A stretch of DNA of 64,000 nt from Terriglobales bacterium (GCA_035651995.1 DASRER010000035.1:23122-87121), one strand, 5' to 3'. Counted from the first letter of the stretch, positions 31,045 to 41,299 are shown. Notes: generated from the sequence alone by a model not told the origin. Program-made: numbers and translations.

Positions 31045-34000
31045 ATGTGTTTGAGAGTTTTTGCAGCTCTGTGCTGCTGCCTTCTGCTGCTCTCCAGTGT
31101 TGCCTGGTCACAGGGCGTGACCGCGACGATCGTGGGCACGGTGACCGATGCCACGGGCGCGGTGGTTCCGAACGCCAGTGTCACCATCAGCAACCAAGAA
31201 AAGAACATTGTCGTGCGAACGCTCGCGAGCGGTAGCAACGGCGAGTTTTCCGCTCCCTTGCTTCCGCTGGGTCACTACACGGTGACGGTCGAAGCCAAAG
31301 GCTTCAAGAAGTTCCAGCAGTCGAACCTGGAGCTGAACGTGGGCGACAAAGTGACCGTCAACGCCACGCTCTCGGTCGGCGCCACCGGCGAAGTGGTGAC
31401 CGTCGAGGCCAATCCCCTCCAGGTGGAACTGCAGAACGCCAGCCCGGCCGGCTTGATCAGCGGCACGCAGGTTCGCGAGCTCTCCATCAATAATCGCAAC
31501 TACGAGCAGCTGGTGGGGCTGCTGCCGGGCGTGAGCTACGGCGGGCAGGACCAGATTTACATCGGCACCACGAACTATGCATCGGGCACGTCGAACCAGC
31601 TGCTGTTCGCGATTAACGGCAACCGCAAGAGCCAGAACAACTGGACGGTGGATGGCGCCGACAACGTGGACCGTGGTTCCAACCTCACGCTGCTCAACTA
31701 TCCCAGCGTGGATGCCATTGCCGAATTCAAGGTGACTCGCGGCGACTACACGGCTGAAACCGGACGCGCCGGCGGCGCGCAGATCAACGTGGTCACGCGC
31801 TCCGGGACGAGCTCGTTCCACGGAAGCGCCTACGAGTTCTTCCGCAACGACGTGCTGAACGCGAACAATTATTTCAACAAGCCCAACCCCATCAACCTGA
31901 CCACCAACATTAAGCGTCCGCCGCTGCGCTACAACAACTTCGGCTACACGTTCGGCGGACCCGTTTACATTCCGGGACACTACAACCAGGAAAAGAACAA
32001 GGACTTCTTCTTCTGGTCCCAGGAGTGGCGGCGCATCATCACCTTCGGCCCCACGCAGAGCTACCTGGCGCCGACCGCGGGCGAATTGCAGGGCGTGTTC
32101 AGCGCGCCGGTGTGCATCGCCTTCTCGGCGAACCCGGGCGGCACCTGCACGGCGACCGGCACCACCATCACCAACATCAATCCCGCGGCGGCCGCGTACA
32201 TCAAGGACATCTGGTCGAAAATTCCGACGGCGGCCAGCGATTCCAGCCGCACCATCTTCGTCGGCTTGCGGAGCCAGTTCTTCTCGCGACAGGAGTTGCT
32301 GCGGGCTGATCATGTGTTCGGTCCGAAGCTCTCGGTGTACTTCCGCTACCTGAACGACTCGATCCCAACCGTCGAACCCGGCGGCCTGTTCACCGGCATC
32401 TTCATTCCGAATTACCAGATCACAAGCACGAACTCGCCGGGCCGCAGCTACATCGGCCGCGGCACGGCGACGTTCTCGCCGACCCTGTTGCTGGAAGCCG
32501 GCTACGCCTACAACTACGGCGCCATCGTCAGCGATCCGACGGGCCTGAACCTGAAATCGAATTCACCTGACGTGGTCTCGGCCATCACGCTGCCGTTCGC
32601 GTCCACGCTCAAGCGCGTGCCCAGCGTGACCATCAGCGGGATCTCCACGCTGACCGGTTTCGGCGAATATCGCGACTTCAACCGCAACCACTCAGCCTAC
32701 GTCAATATGACGAAGGTCTCCGGCAGCCACACCATGAAGTACGGCGTGACCTACTACCACTACAACAAGGACGAAAACAGCGCCGGCAACAACGTGGGCA
32801 GCTTCAGCTTCAACACCGCCAACGGTCAGCCCACCAACCTGGGCAACTCGACGGCGCAACGCATGTGGGCGAACTTCCTGCTCGGCCGCGCTTCGTCGTT
32901 CTCACAGGCGTCGGTTGACTTGCGTGCCGACATCATTTCGCAGCAGGTTGAAGCGTTTGCTCAGGACGAATGGCGGGTGCGGCGCAATTTCACCCTCACC
33001 TACGGCCTGCGTTATTCCTACTTCGGACAGCCAACTGACGGCCTGGGCCGGCTGACCAGCTTCCTGCCTTCGGCCTACAAGGCGGCCAACGCGCCGCAGC
33101 TGACGCCGCAGGGCAACCTGGTGCTGGGCACGGGCGATCCGTTGAACGGCATCATCCTGAACGGCGTCACCAGCCCGTTCGGCGATGCCGTCTCCAACTC
33201 CAACAAGAAGAACTTCGCCCCGCGGCTGGGCTTCTCCTGGGACCCGTGGAGCAACGGCAAGACGGCGGTCCGCGGCGGATACGGCCTCTACTACGACGTG
33301 TACTCGTACAGCCAGGCGGAGAACGACATCTTCACCAATCCTCCGTTTGTGCAGAGCCCGAGCACGCCGGCGACTCTGTTCACCAACCCGGCGGCGGCGG
33401 GCTTCAACATCAGCGCGACGACGCCCAACGGCATCCGCGCCATGCCCAGTGTGTCGCATCAGCCGTACGTCCAGCAGATCAGCCTGGGCGTGCAGCGTGA
33501 GATTACACGCGGATGGTTTGGCGACGTGAGCTACGTCTACACCAAGGGCACGCACCTGGTGGGCCGCCTCGACATCAACGAGGTCCCGCTCGGCGCGGCC
33601 GTGGCCCAGGGCCTGGTTCCGGCAGGGAGCATCAACACCACGTCGAACAACCCGATCCTGAACTTCGCCCGTCCGTTCCGTGGATATGGCGCCATCAACT
33701 CCATCCAGACCATCTACGGGTCGAACTACAACGCGCTCCAGGCGCAGTTGCAGAAGCGCTTCAAGGGCGACTCACTCATCAACGTGAGCTACACCTGGTC
33801 GCACGGCCTGACCGACGCGCAGCAGGACACCAGCGCGCCACAGAATAGCTACGACGTGCGCGCCGAGTACGGCAACAGCGAACTTGACCGCACGCACGTG
33901 TTCTCGGCCAACTGGGTGTATGAACTGCCCTTCATGCGCTCGCAACAGGGCTTCGCCGGACACCTGATCGGCGGCTGGGAAGTCAGCGGCATCCTGGCGA

Positions 34001-34422
34001 TGAACGCCGGGCTCCCGCTCACCATCACCACCAGCGGCGTGGATCCGGGCAACCAGGGCATTCTGGGCGCCAGCTTCTCCGCGCCGCGGCCGGACATGAT
34101 TGGCGATCCCAATGGCGCCAAGACGATCACGTCGTGGTTCAACCAGGCGGCGTTCGCGCCGGCCCCATCGGGCCGTCCCGGCAACGCCGGCCGTGGCGTG
34201 GTTCGCGGGCCGGGCTTCTCGCGCACCGACCTCTCGCTCTTCAAGAACATCCGCATCAATGAATCGATCAAGTTCCAGTTCCGTGCTGAGGCTTTCAACG
34301 TCTGGAACCACACGAACTACAACGCCGTCGGCACCACGTTCACAACCACCAGCACGTTCGGCAAGGTGACTTCGGCACGTGATCCGCGCCTACTGCAACT
34401 CGGCCTGAAGTTCTACTTCTAA
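31045..34422 (+). CDS. TonB-dependent receptor, Oar-like (carboxypeptidase-regulatory domain)
   Basis: An 1125-residue outer-membrane receptor. ATG 31045 follows GGGGGA five bases upstream. A signal peptide (CLRVFAALCCCLLLLSSVAW) leads to an Ig-like carboxypeptidase-regulatory domain (about 22-105: TIVGTVTDATGAVVPNASVT, FKKFQQSNLELNVGDKVTVN). A plug domain follows (LSINNRNYEQLVGLLPGV, NQLLFAINGNRKSQNNWTVD, GAQINVVTRSGTSSFHGSAY). A large beta-barrel ends in the aromatic LGLKFYF needed for outer-membrane insertion. Proteins of this kind import oligosaccharides or act as adhesin-like transporters. The substrate is unknown. It has its own promoter and terminator. Confidence 0.93.
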   Translation: MCLRVFAALCCCLLLLSSVAWSQGVTATIVGTVTDATGAVVPNASVTISNQEKNIVVRTLASGSNGEFSAPLLPLGHYTVTVEAKGFKKFQQSNLELNVGDKVTVNATLSVGATGEVVTVEANPLQVELQNASPAGLISGTQVRELSINNRNYEQLVGLLPGVSYGGQDQIYIGTTNYASGTSNQLLFAINGNRKSQNNWTVDGADNVDRGSNLTLLNYPSVDAIAEFKVTRGDYTAETGRAGGAQINVVTRSGTSSFHGSAYEFFRNDVLNANNYFNKPNPINLTTNIKRPPLRYNNFGYTFGGPVYIPGHYNQEKNKDFFFWSQEWRRIITFGPTQSYLAPTAGELQGVFSAPVCIAFSANPGGTCTATGTTITNINPAAAAYIKDIWSKIPTAASDSSRTIFVGLRSQFFSRQELLRADHVFGPKLSVYFRYLNDSIPTVEPGGLFTGIFIPNYQITSTNSPGRSYIGRGTATFSPTLLLEAGYAYNYGAIVSDPTGLNLKSNSPDVVSAITLPFASTLKRVPSVTISGISTLTGFGEYRDFNRNHSAYVNMTKVSGSHTMKYGVTYYHYNKDENSAGNNVGSFSFNTANGQPTNLGNSTAQRMWANFLLGRASSFSQASVDLRADIISQQVEAFAQDEWRVRRNFTLTYGLRYSYFGQPTDGLGRLTSFLPSAYKAANAPQLTPQGNLVLGTGDPLNGIILNGVTSPFGDAVSNSNKKNFAPRLGFSWDPWSNGKTAVRGGYGLYYDVYSYSQAENDIFTNPPFVQSPSTPATLFTNPAAAGFNISATTPNGIRAMPSVSHQPYVQQISLGVQREITRGWFGDVSYVYTKGTHLVGRLDINEVPLGAAVAQGLVPAGSINTTSNNPILNFARPFRGYGAINSIQTIYGSNYNALQAQLQKRFKGDSLINVSYTWSHGLTDAQQDTSAPQNSYDVRAEYGNSELDRTHVFSANWVYELPFMRSQQGFAGHLIGGWEVSGILAMNAGLPLTITTSGVDPGNQGILGASFSAPRPDMIGDPNGAKTITSWFNQAAFAPAPSGRPGNAGRGVVRGPGFSRTDLSLFKNIRINESIKFQFRAEAFNVWNHTNYNAVGTTFTTTSTFGKVTSARDPRLLQLGLKFYF

Positions 34423-34438
34423 CGCAGTCTGAAGCATT

Positions 34439-34470
34439 AAGGCCCTCGCTCACGCGAGGGCCTTTTCTTC
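34439..34470 (+). terminator. Intrinsic terminator of the first TonB receptor
   Basis: AAGGCCCTCGC-TCAC-GCGAGGGCCTT: a perfect 11-bp stem, then TTCTTC. Confidence 0.92.
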
Positions 34471-34504
34471 GGCGGCGCGAAAGAAAGGCGCTACGCGTTT
34501 CTGT

Positions 34505-34533
34505 TTGACAGGCTGAATTCAGCGCCCTAGGAT
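34505..34533 (+). promoter_or_regulatory. Sigma-70 promoter of the second TonB receptor
   Basis: TTGACA (34505-34510), 17-bp spacer, TAGGAT (34528-34533), followed by AGCGCGC. Spacing and flanking AGCGC match the first receptor's promoter. CCGCATGCGGAG follows at 34551. Confidence 0.8.
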
Positions 34534-34674
34534 AGCGCGCTACTGTGGCCCCGCATGCGGAGATCGCTTCCGCTGCGCTTCCGAAACGAAAAAACCAGGC
34601 CGGCGCACACCGTCGCTTTCGTGCGCCCGTCGAAATCTGAGTGTTCGGTCTTTGAAACCTTCAGGAGACTGTTT

Positions 34675-37600
34675 ATGAAGCGAGTAGTGTGCGCGACACT
34701 ATTGCTGATGCTGGCTGCCGCCCTGGCCTGGCCGCAGGGCACTACCAGCCGCATCACCGGCATCGTCACCGACACGACCGGCGCGGTCGTGGCCGGCGCC
34801 GCCGTCACCGTGATCAACGAGGGCACCAACCAGTCCTTCCGGACCACTTCGAGCGGCAGCGGCGCCTACGTGGTGGACAGCCTGCAAATCGGCAGGTATT
34901 CGGTGAGCGTCGAGGCCCGAGGGTTTCGCAAGTTCGTCTCGACCGGCAACGTGCTGGAGATCGGCACGCCGGCCAGCGTGAACGTCATGCTCCAGGTCGG
35001 CGCTTCCACCGAGACCGTCGAAGTGCAGGGCGGCTACGAACTGGTGCAGACGCAGAGTTCGGGCAATTTCGGCGGCGTGGTGGACAACGCCACGCTCACC
35101 GAGCTGCCAGTGGTCGGGGTTCGCGGGCGCAACTCGCTCGACATCCTGCGGGTTGTCCCCGGTGTCCAGATCGGCGACGGACTCCGCTGCAACACTGGTG
35201 GGTGCTCAAGCGTCAACGGCCAACGCGACCGCTCGTTCAACTACACGCTCGACGGGATTGATACCAATGAGACCAGCGCCGGCGGCTCGGAGTTGTCGCC
35301 CGCGCGCATCAACCCCGATTCCATTTCAGAGTTCAAAGTGATCACCGGGCAGACGACGGCCGAATACGGCCGCAGCCCGGGTGCTCAGGTCACCATGGTG
35401 ACCAAGTCGGGCACCAATCACTTCCATGGAAACGGCTTCTGGTTCTATCAGACGCCCGCGATCACCGCCAACACCAACGCCAACAAGTCGGCCACCCCGC
35501 AGATCGAGCGTCCGCAGTTCATCCAGAACATCTACGGCGGTTCGCTGGGAGGTCCCATCTGGAAGAACAAGACCTTCTTCTTCGCTAACGTTCAGTTGCT
35601 GCACGCCAAGAACAACAGCACCGTCACCCGCACGGTGTATACCGACACCATCAAGAACCAGGGTCTGTTCCGCTACGCGCTGGGGCAGCAGAACCGTCCC
35701 GCCGGCGTGGCCGGCGCGTCGGTGGATACCAACGGCAATCCCATCGTTCCCATCAGCAGCTACAACATCGTGACCAACGACCCGGCGCACCTGGGGCTCG
35801 ATCCGGTGATGAAGGCGTTCCTGGCGCTGGCGCCTTCGCCGAACAACTTCACCGTCGGCGACGGCCTCAATACCGCCGGGTTCACCTTCACTACGCCGCA
35901 ACTGGAGCAGCAGGTGGACTCGGTCATTAAGATTGACCACGTTTTCGATGCCAAGAACAGTGTTTTCTTCCGCTGGGCCGGCGGACACCAGAACACCATC
36001 GCCGATACGGCGAACTCCGGGCAGCCGCGCTTTCCCTCCGCGCCGCCGTCGGTTAACACGCTGCGGCGCCCCCGCAACATTGCCGTGAACTGGCGCACAA
36101 CCCCCAACGCCAGCATCACCAACGAACTCGTTCTCGGCATGAACCGCTTTGGCTTCGAGTTCAATAATCCGGCCCTGGAGAACTCGAGCCAGACGTTTCC
36201 GCCGTTTGTGACCAACCTGGTGACCGATCCACGGCTGACCGCCGCTGGCAACTCGCGCTATCTGACCACCTATCAGTTGGTGGACAACTTTACTCTGGCC
36301 GGCGGCGCCCACACCTGGCGCTTCGGCACGAACCTGCGCTACGCGCGGCACATTGACCATCGTGGCGGCATCGGCTCCCTCAATGCCGAACCGCAGATCA
36401 CGTTCAGCACCAGCGCCAATCCGGTGAACGACACCACCTTCGCCATTCCAACCACCGGCGCCAACGCAGTGAATTCGAACGATCGCTCCCGCCTGCGCAG
36501 CGCGATCAATGACCTGCTGGGCCGTATCGGCGAGATCCAGCAGGGCTACGTGGCCGCCAACGACAGCACCTTCAAGCCCATCGGCAGCTTCAACCTCATG
36601 GACCATCGCTGGCCCGAATACGATTTCTACGCGCAAGATACGTGGAAGCTCCGTCCCAACTTCGTGGTGGACCTCGGACTGCGGCTGGAAGCGCGGCTGG
36701 CCCCCGATCTGGTCAGCTTCAAGAACCTGGTGCCTGACCAGCCATTCGCCTTCGGCACAACACCTTCGAGCACGCTCAAGTGGGTCGAAGGCAACTACTT
36801 CAAGAGCGACTGGAACAACCTGGGACCCTCGATTGGGTTTGCCTGGGACCCGTTCAAGTCCGGGAAGACTTCAATACGCGCCAACTACCGCCTGGCCTAC
36901 GACCGCATCAACACCTTCTCGTTTTCCTCCACGGTTTTCCAGGGCCTGCCTGGGCTGACGTACCAGTTGCGCGACACCACGCTGGGGCAGGGCGGGCTGC
37001 GCGCCAAGGACTGGCGCGTTCCTGCTCCGCCGACCACGCCGCTGGCCCTGCGCCAGCTGCCGGCGGTCAGCACCAACAGCATCACCGTTGCCGATCCGAA
37101 CATGCGCACCCCCAAGGTGAACATGTACGGCCTCAGCATCGAGCGCGAAGTCTGGAAGAACACGGTGCTGAGCGCGACGTATAACGGACGCCACGGCGTG
37201 GGGCTGTACGGCGCCTACAACGCCAATCAGCTCGACTACCGCAACAATGGTTTCCTGGCCGCCTTCAAGGCCATCCAGGCGGGAGGAACCAGCGCGCTCA
37301 TGGACCAGATCACCGCGCCCGACCGCAACGCCGGCGAGACCTCGCGCGCGTATATCACTCGCATGTCTTCCACCGCGCTGGCGACCAACGACGTTGCCGG
37401 GCTGGCCAACATTCTGGCGAACCGCATCCTGTCGAGCGGGCAGACGCTGGTGCAGGCAGCCGGGCTCAGCCCCTTCTTTTTCAAGCCCTACCCGCAGGTG
37501 TTGGGCGGCCTGATTGTGCTCGACACGAACGACTCTTCCACCTATCACGGGTTCACGCTGCAATTGCAGCAGCGGCCGAAGAACGGCCTGCTCTACGCCG

Positions 37601-38373
37601 TCTCCTGGACGTGGTCGAAGTCGGAGGACACGCGGTCATTCGACCCCACGTTCACGACGGCCGCCACCGGCTCGGGCCAGTCGGCCGCCTCCACGCCATG
37701 GGACATCCGCAACCGCAGCCTGAACTGGGCGCCCTCTGACCTGGACCGCACTCACGTCCTGCAAGGGCACTTTGTCTACGAGCTGCCCTTCGGCCACGGC
37801 AAGCGCTTCGGCAGCAGCGCCAGCGGCTTTCTGGACCGCGTGATTGGCGGCTGGGAAGTTGCCAGCTTCTGGACCTATCAGACGGGACGGCCGGTGACCA
37901 TCTACAGCGGAGCCAACACCTTCAGCAATAACGTTGGCACACCGGCATCGTGCGCCGGCAAGTGCGACCCGTACGTCGGCGCTGTGATGCGCGACCCCGC
38001 CACCAACAATCCTTTCTACATGTTCTCCCTGCCCTACAATTCCGCCGCGGGCACCCGCACCCTCTCCGACGGTTCGGTCCTCTCCATTCCGGCGGCGGGC
38101 GAATTCAGCAACCTCGGCCGCAACTACTGGCGTCTTCCGATTTACGCCAATGTGAACGCCACGTTTGCCAAATCGTTTCGCATCGTCGAAGGCCAGAGCC
38201 TGCAGCTTCGGCTGGAGGCGCAGAACCTGACCAACTCGTCCATGTATGACTTCGTCACCGCACGGACGTTCAACATTCAGGACCCGACGTTTATGCGGAT
38301 CCGGCCTGACGTGGACGGCCCGGCCGGCAATTCGGCGCGCCGTATCCAGCTCTCCATGAAGTACAACTTCTAG
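34675..38373 (+). CDS. TonB-dependent receptor, Oar-like (second, tandem)
   Basis: A 1232-residue paralogue of the preceding receptor, with AGGAGA six bases before ATG 34675. Signal peptide (RVVCATLLLMLAAALAWPQG), carboxypeptidase-regulatory domain (ITGIVTDTTGAVVAGAAVTV, YSVSVEARGFRKFVSTG), plug (LPVVGVRGRNSLDILRVVPG, NYTLDGIDTNET, GAQVTMVTKSGTNHFHGNGF) and barrel ending RRIQLSMKYNF. Two Cys pairs (LRCNTGGCSS near residue 172 and CAGKCDP near 1095) may form extracellular disulfides and are absent from the first receptor. The divergent mid-barrel suggests a different ligand rather than a recent copy. Confidence 0.93.
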   Translation: MKRVVCATLLLMLAAALAWPQGTTSRITGIVTDTTGAVVAGAAVTVINEGTNQSFRTTSSGSGAYVVDSLQIGRYSVSVEARGFRKFVSTGNVLEIGTPASVNVMLQVGASTETVEVQGGYELVQTQSSGNFGGVVDNATLTELPVVGVRGRNSLDILRVVPGVQIGDGLRCNTGGCSSVNGQRDRSFNYTLDGIDTNETSAGGSELSPARINPDSISEFKVITGQTTAEYGRSPGAQVTMVTKSGTNHFHGNGFWFYQTPAITANTNANKSATPQIERPQFIQNIYGGSLGGPIWKNKTFFFANVQLLHAKNNSTVTRTVYTDTIKNQGLFRYALGQQNRPAGVAGASVDTNGNPIVPISSYNIVTNDPAHLGLDPVMKAFLALAPSPNNFTVGDGLNTAGFTFTTPQLEQQVDSVIKIDHVFDAKNSVFFRWAGGHQNTIADTANSGQPRFPSAPPSVNTLRRPRNIAVNWRTTPNASITNELVLGMNRFGFEFNNPALENSSQTFPPFVTNLVTDPRLTAAGNSRYLTTYQLVDNFTLAGGAHTWRFGTNLRYARHIDHRGGIGSLNAEPQITFSTSANPVNDTTFAIPTTGANAVNSNDRSRLRSAINDLLGRIGEIQQGYVAANDSTFKPIGSFNLMDHRWPEYDFYAQDTWKLRPNFVVDLGLRLEARLAPDLVSFKNLVPDQPFAFGTTPSSTLKWVEGNYFKSDWNNLGPSIGFAWDPFKSGKTSIRANYRLAYDRINTFSFSSTVFQGLPGLTYQLRDTTLGQGGLRAKDWRVPAPPTTPLALRQLPAVSTNSITVADPNMRTPKVNMYGLSIEREVWKNTVLSATYNGRHGVGLYGAYNANQLDYRNNGFLAAFKAIQAGGTSALMDQITAPDRNAGETSRAYITRMSSTALATNDVAGLANILANRILSSGQTLVQAAGLSPFFFKPYPQVLGGLIVLDTNDSSTYHGFTLQLQQRPKNGLLYAVSWTWSKSEDTRSFDPTFTTAATGSGQSAASTPWDIRNRSLNWAPSDLDRTHVLQGHFVYELPFGHGKRFGSSASGFLDRVIGGWEVASFWTYQTGRPVTIYSGANTFSNNVGTPASCAGKCDPYVGAVMRDPATNNPFYMFSLPYNSAAGTRTLSDGSVLSIPAAGEFSNLGRNYWRLPIYANVNATFAKSFRIVEGQSLQLRLEAQNLTNSSMYDFVTARTFNIQDPTFMRIRPDVDGPAGNSARRIQLSMKYNF

Positions 38374-38387
38374 CCCCCGGAAGCACC

Positions 38388-38422
38388 AAGGCCCTTGCGC
38401 AAGCAAGGGCCTTTTCCTTTTC
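38388..38422 (+). terminator. Intrinsic terminator of the second TonB receptor
   Basis: AAGGCCCTTGC-GCAA-GCAAGGGCCTT: a perfect 11-bp stem with a GNRA loop, then TTCCTTTTCT. Confidence 0.93.
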
Positions 38423-38501
38423 TGGCGCAGGAGAGACGCAGCAAGGACGTCTCTACAAAAAGTGCGTTCAGGGTTCCCGGGCAACGAGCAGGGAGCGACG
38501 G

Positions 38502-38726
38502 CTACTGGTTCTGCTGCGCGTCCTGGTACTCCTCGTACCAGGCCATCTGGATGGCTTCGAGTTTGCCCTCGTTCGAAGCCTTGGGATCGTCGGCGAAGGC
38601 GGGCAGGCCGGTGACCTTCTTGTGCAGGTCGGTGAAGCGGAGTTCGAGCGGGTTCTGGCCGGGATACGTCTCGGCCAGCAGAATGCCGATTTCTTCGGCG
38701 TCGTCCCAGGTGAGTTCGTCGGCCAT
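38502..38726 (-). CDS. iscX: IscX (iron-sulfur assembly accessory)
   Basis: A 74-residue acidic protein, last gene of the isc operon. IscX binds IscS and tunes iron delivery and cluster assembly. The family pattern is obvious: ELTWDDAEEIGILLAETYPG, LELRFTDLHKKVTGLPAF, DDPKASNEGKLEAIQMAWYE. The ATG at 38726 follows AAGGAGCTC and gives the family start MADELTW. The upstream 11 codons from 38759 run into a word repeat and are discounted. Confidence 0.95.
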   Translation of the reverse strand: MADELTWDDAEEIGILLAETYPGQNPLELRFTDLHKKVTGLPAFADDPKASNEGKLEAIQMAWYEEYQDAQQNQ

Positions 38727-38743
38727 GCGAGAGCTCCTTTTCG

Positions 38744-38856
38744 GAGTTTCAAGTTTCAAGGTTCAAGTTTCGAGTTTCAAACGCAAAAACTCAAAAATGC
38801 CGGGCTGCTTCCCCGGGGCCCTTGCTCGAAACTTGAAACTTGAAGCTCGAAACTAG
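38744..38856. repeat. Word hairpin, GTTTCAAG class (iscX-fdx gap)
   Basis: The left arm GAGTTTCAAGTTTCAAGG, TTCAAGTTTCGAG (38744-38782) is complementary to the right arm GCTCGAAACTTGAAACTTG, AAGCTCGAAAC (38824-38853). Between them is a GC-rich inner stem (GCCGGGC...CCCCGGGGC). The hairpin takes up practically the whole gap between fdx and iscX. Confidence 0.65.
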
Positions 38857-39284
38857 TCCTTCTCGTGTCCGCCCTCCGACACGTAATTCCTGTTCCACGC
38901 GGGAATCTCGACCACGACGTGGCCGGGCTTGGTGATCTGCGCCTGGCAACCGAGACGCGAATTGAGCTGCAGGTCGGCGGCCATGTCGAGGCGGTCGGCC
39001 TCGTCGTCATCCATCTCGGTGAGCGCGTCGGCGCCTTGCTTCACCCACACGTGGCAGGTTGTGCACGCGCAGTTTCCGCCGCAGGCGTGGTCGAGGAACA
39101 CACCGTGGTTCAGCGCGATGTCGAGGATCGACTCCGGCTTGCCGTGGTCCTTGTACGGAAGCTTGCCGTGCTCGTACTCGACCGTCTTGTTCTCCGGCAG
39201 GAACGTGACGCGCACCGTGCCGGGGCGCTGCTCCTGCTCGGCCGTGGCGGTGGCGCCGGTTTGCGGGTTCTTCTCTTCAGGCAT
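38853..39284 (-). CDS. fdx: Isc-type [2Fe-2S] ferredoxin
   Basis: A 143-residue ferredoxin supplying electrons for cluster assembly on IscU. The cluster ligands are in HACGGNCACTTCHVW (the C-x5-C-x2-C pattern of Isc ferredoxins) and in LGCQAQI near the C-terminus. A 35-residue hydrophilic N-terminal extension (MPEEKNPQTGATATAEQEQR) is longer than in Escherichia coli Fdx. The ATG at 39284 is the first in-frame start outside the upstream word hairpin. It sits between hscA and iscX, as in the classical isc order. Confidence 0.94.
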   Translation of the reverse strand: MPEEKNPQTGATATAEQEQRPGTVRVTFLPENKTVEYEHGKLPYKDHGKPESILDIALNHGVFLDHACGGNCACTTCHVWVKQGADALTEMDDDEADRLDMAADLQLNSRLGCQAQITKPGHVVVEIPAWNRNYVSEGGHEKD

Positions 39285-39296
39285 AGGAATATGTGT

Positions 39297-39377
39297 TCGT
39301 CGGTCTTCAAGCGTCGGTCTTCGGCAAATCAGCCTCCGGCGCAAATGGCCGGCGGCCAAGGGCCGACGACCGACGAC
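39297..39377. repeat. Word hairpin, GTCGGTCTTC / GACGACCGAC class (hscA-fdx gap)
   Basis: TTCGTCGGTCTTCAAGCG, TCGGTCTTCGGC (39297-39325) faces GGCCGACGACCGACGAC (39361-39377). An inner stem GCCTCCGGC / GGCCGGCGGCC is also possible. It fills the gap completely. Confidence 0.5.
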
Positions 39378-39379
39378 TA

Positions 39380-41299
39380 CTAGCTCTTCTCAATCTCCGC
39401 CGGCGCGAACGGATGCGGCGCCGCCGGGCCTTCGCCCACATCGGCCGTTTCCATCGTCTTGCCCTTGAGCGCGCTGGAGACGGCGGAATCCATCATCAAC
39501 TCGGCGAGCCGCTGGGTCGCCTGGTTCAGCCGCTCCACGGCTTCGCGGATGGCGCGGTAGTCGTCGGCCTTCGCCGCGCGTTTCACCTCGTCTTCGAATT
39601 TGGTGATCCGAGCACGCTCGTCGTTCGCCAGCTGCTGCCACGCCGGGTTCAGCCGCGCCTTTCCCAGGTGCAGCAGGATGTTGTCGGCTTCCACGCGCGC
39701 TTCAGCGATCTGGCGGCGGCGGAAATCCTCCTCGGCGTAGTCAAACGACTCCAGGATCATGCTTTCGACCTGCTCATCGGTCAGGCCGTAGGTCGGCTTC
39801 ACCGAGACCTCGGCCTCTTTGCCGCTGCGCTGCTCGCGCGCGGAGACGTGCAGGATGCCGTTGGCGTCAATCAGGAATTTCACTTCGATGCGCGGCAGGC
39901 CCGCCGGCATGGGCGGGATGCCCTTCAGGTCGAAGCGCGCCAGCGAGCGATTGTCGGCGGCGAGTTCGCGCTCGCCCTGCACGACGTGAATGGCCACGCT
40001 GGTCTGCCCTTCGACGCCGGTAGTGAAGTGCTCCGTCGCAGACGCTGGAATGGTCGAGTTGCGATGGATGATCTTGGCGACCACGCCGCCCAGCGCCTCG
40101 ATGCCGAGCGACAGCGGCGTGACGTCGAGCAGCAGCATCTCTTCGGTGGCGGCAGAGCCTCCGGCCAAAATGTTGGCCTGCACGGCCGCGCCGAGCGCGA
40201 CGACTTCGTCGGGATTCAGCTCGATATGCGGCTCCCGCTGGAACAACTCGCGCACCAGCGCGCGCACGCGCGGAATGCGCGTGGAGCCGCCCACCAGCAC
40301 GGCTTCGTCGATCTGCGCCGGCGTAAGCTTGGCGTCGGCCAGCGCCTGCTTCACCGGGCCGACGGTGCGCTGGATAATTGGCTCAATAAGCTGCTCGAAT
40401 TGCTTGCGCGTGATTTCGCGCTGATACCTGTGTCCGCCCGGCAATTCGGCTTCGAGGAAGACCGGATCGCGCGACGAGAGCGCGATCTTGGCGTCGATCA
40501 CCGCCTTGCGGATGGCTTGCACGGCCTCGGCGTTGCGGCGGAGGTCCACACCCATGTCCCCGCGGATGTCGTCGAGCGCGATGGTGATCAGCAGGTTGTC
40601 GATGTCGTCGCCGCCCAGGTGCGTGTCGCCGGCGGTCGCGATCACTTCGAAGATGCCCTCGTGCAGCTTGAGCACCGAGATGTCGAACGTGCCACCGCCC
40701 AGGTCGTAGACGGCGACGATGCCGTCGCGCTTCTTGTCGAGCCCGTAGGCCAGCGACGCGGCCGTGGGCTCATTCACCAGGCGCAGGACCTCCAGTCCGG
40801 CGATGCGGCCGGCGTCTTTGGTGGCCTGGCGCTGCGCGTCATTGAAGTACGCCGGCACGGTGATGACCGCCTTTTTTACCGGCGCGCCGAAGTAGCGCTC
40901 AGCGTTCTTGCGAAGCTGGCGCAGGATGAACGCGGAAATCTCCGGCGGCGTGTACTCGTGTTCGCCGAGCCTGATGCGCAGCACTTCGCCAGGCGCGAGA
41001 TTGTCAGCAAGGCGGAAGGGGAACAGCTTCAGTTCGTCCTGGACATCTTCGATGCCGCGGCCCATGAGCCGCTTGATCGAATACACGGCGCGCTCCGGCG
41101 TTTCGATCAGGTACCTGCGCGCCGGATTGCCAACGATGATCTGGCCGTTTTCGTCGAGCGCGACCAGCGAAGGGACGAGGTTCGAGCCGTCTTCGCCGGG
41201 GATGACCACCGGCGTGTCGCCTTGCATGTAGGCAACGAGTGAGTTCGTCGTGCCGAGGTCAATACCGACCACGCGTTCGGTTTGGGGTGTTTCTGCCAT
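39380..41299 (-). CDS. hscA: Fe-S assembly chaperone HscA (Hsp70)
   Basis: A 639-residue specialised Hsp70 that, with HscB, uses ATP to release Fe-S clusters from IscU by binding its LPPVK motif. The ATPase domain has [31 protein letters not shown] and [16 protein letters not shown]; the substrate domain begins [19 protein letters not shown]. The C-terminal lid ends without the EEVD-like tail. ATG 41299 overlaps the cupin gene stop by one base (TGATG), implying coupling. It is downstream of hscB, VOC and cupin genes and upstream of fdx. Confidence 0.95.
   Translation of the reverse strand: MAETPQTERVVGIDLGTTNSLVAYMQGDTPVVIPGEDGSNLVPSLVALDENGQIIVGNPARRYLIETPERAVYSIKRLMGRGIEDVQDELKLFPFRLADNLAPGEVLRIRLGEHEYTPPEISAFILRQLRKNAERYFGAPVKKAVITVPAYFNDAQRQATKDAGRIAGLEVLRLVNEPTAASLAYGLDKKRDGIVAVYDLGGGTFDISVLKLHEGIFEVIATAGDTHLGGDDIDNLLITIALDDIRGDMGVDLRRNAEAVQAIRKAVIDAKIALSSRDPVFLEAELPGGHRYQREITRKQFEQLIEPIIQRTVGPVKQALADAKLTPAQIDEAVLVGGSTRIPRVRALVRELFQREPHIELNPDEVVALGAAVQANILAGGSAATEEMLLLDVTPLSLGIEALGGVVAKIIHRNSTIPASATEHFTTGVEGQTSVAIHVVQGERELAADNRSLARFDLKGIPPMPAGLPRIEVKFLIDANGILHVSAREQRSGKEAEVSVKPTYGLTDEQVESMILESFDYAEEDFRRRQIAEARVEADNILLHLGKARLNPAWQQLANDERARITKFEDEVKRAAKADDYRAIREAVERLNQATQRLAELMMDSAVSSALKGKTMETADVGEGPAAPHPFAPAEIEKS

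Noticed and set aside
35326..36636. 436-codon ORF on the minus strand
   Set aside because: Antisense to the second TonB receptor; shadow composition and no family features.
38744..38856. CRISPR-like array in repeated words
   Set aside because: The repeated units are 7-10 nt, imperfect, have no spacers of regular length and occur in inverted arms; no cas genes are nearby.
39293..41242. 649-codon ORF on the plus strand
   Set aside because: It is antisense to hscA. Its His/Arg/Asp/Val-rich composition is that of a reverse-frame shadow of a GC-rich gene, with no recognisable motif.
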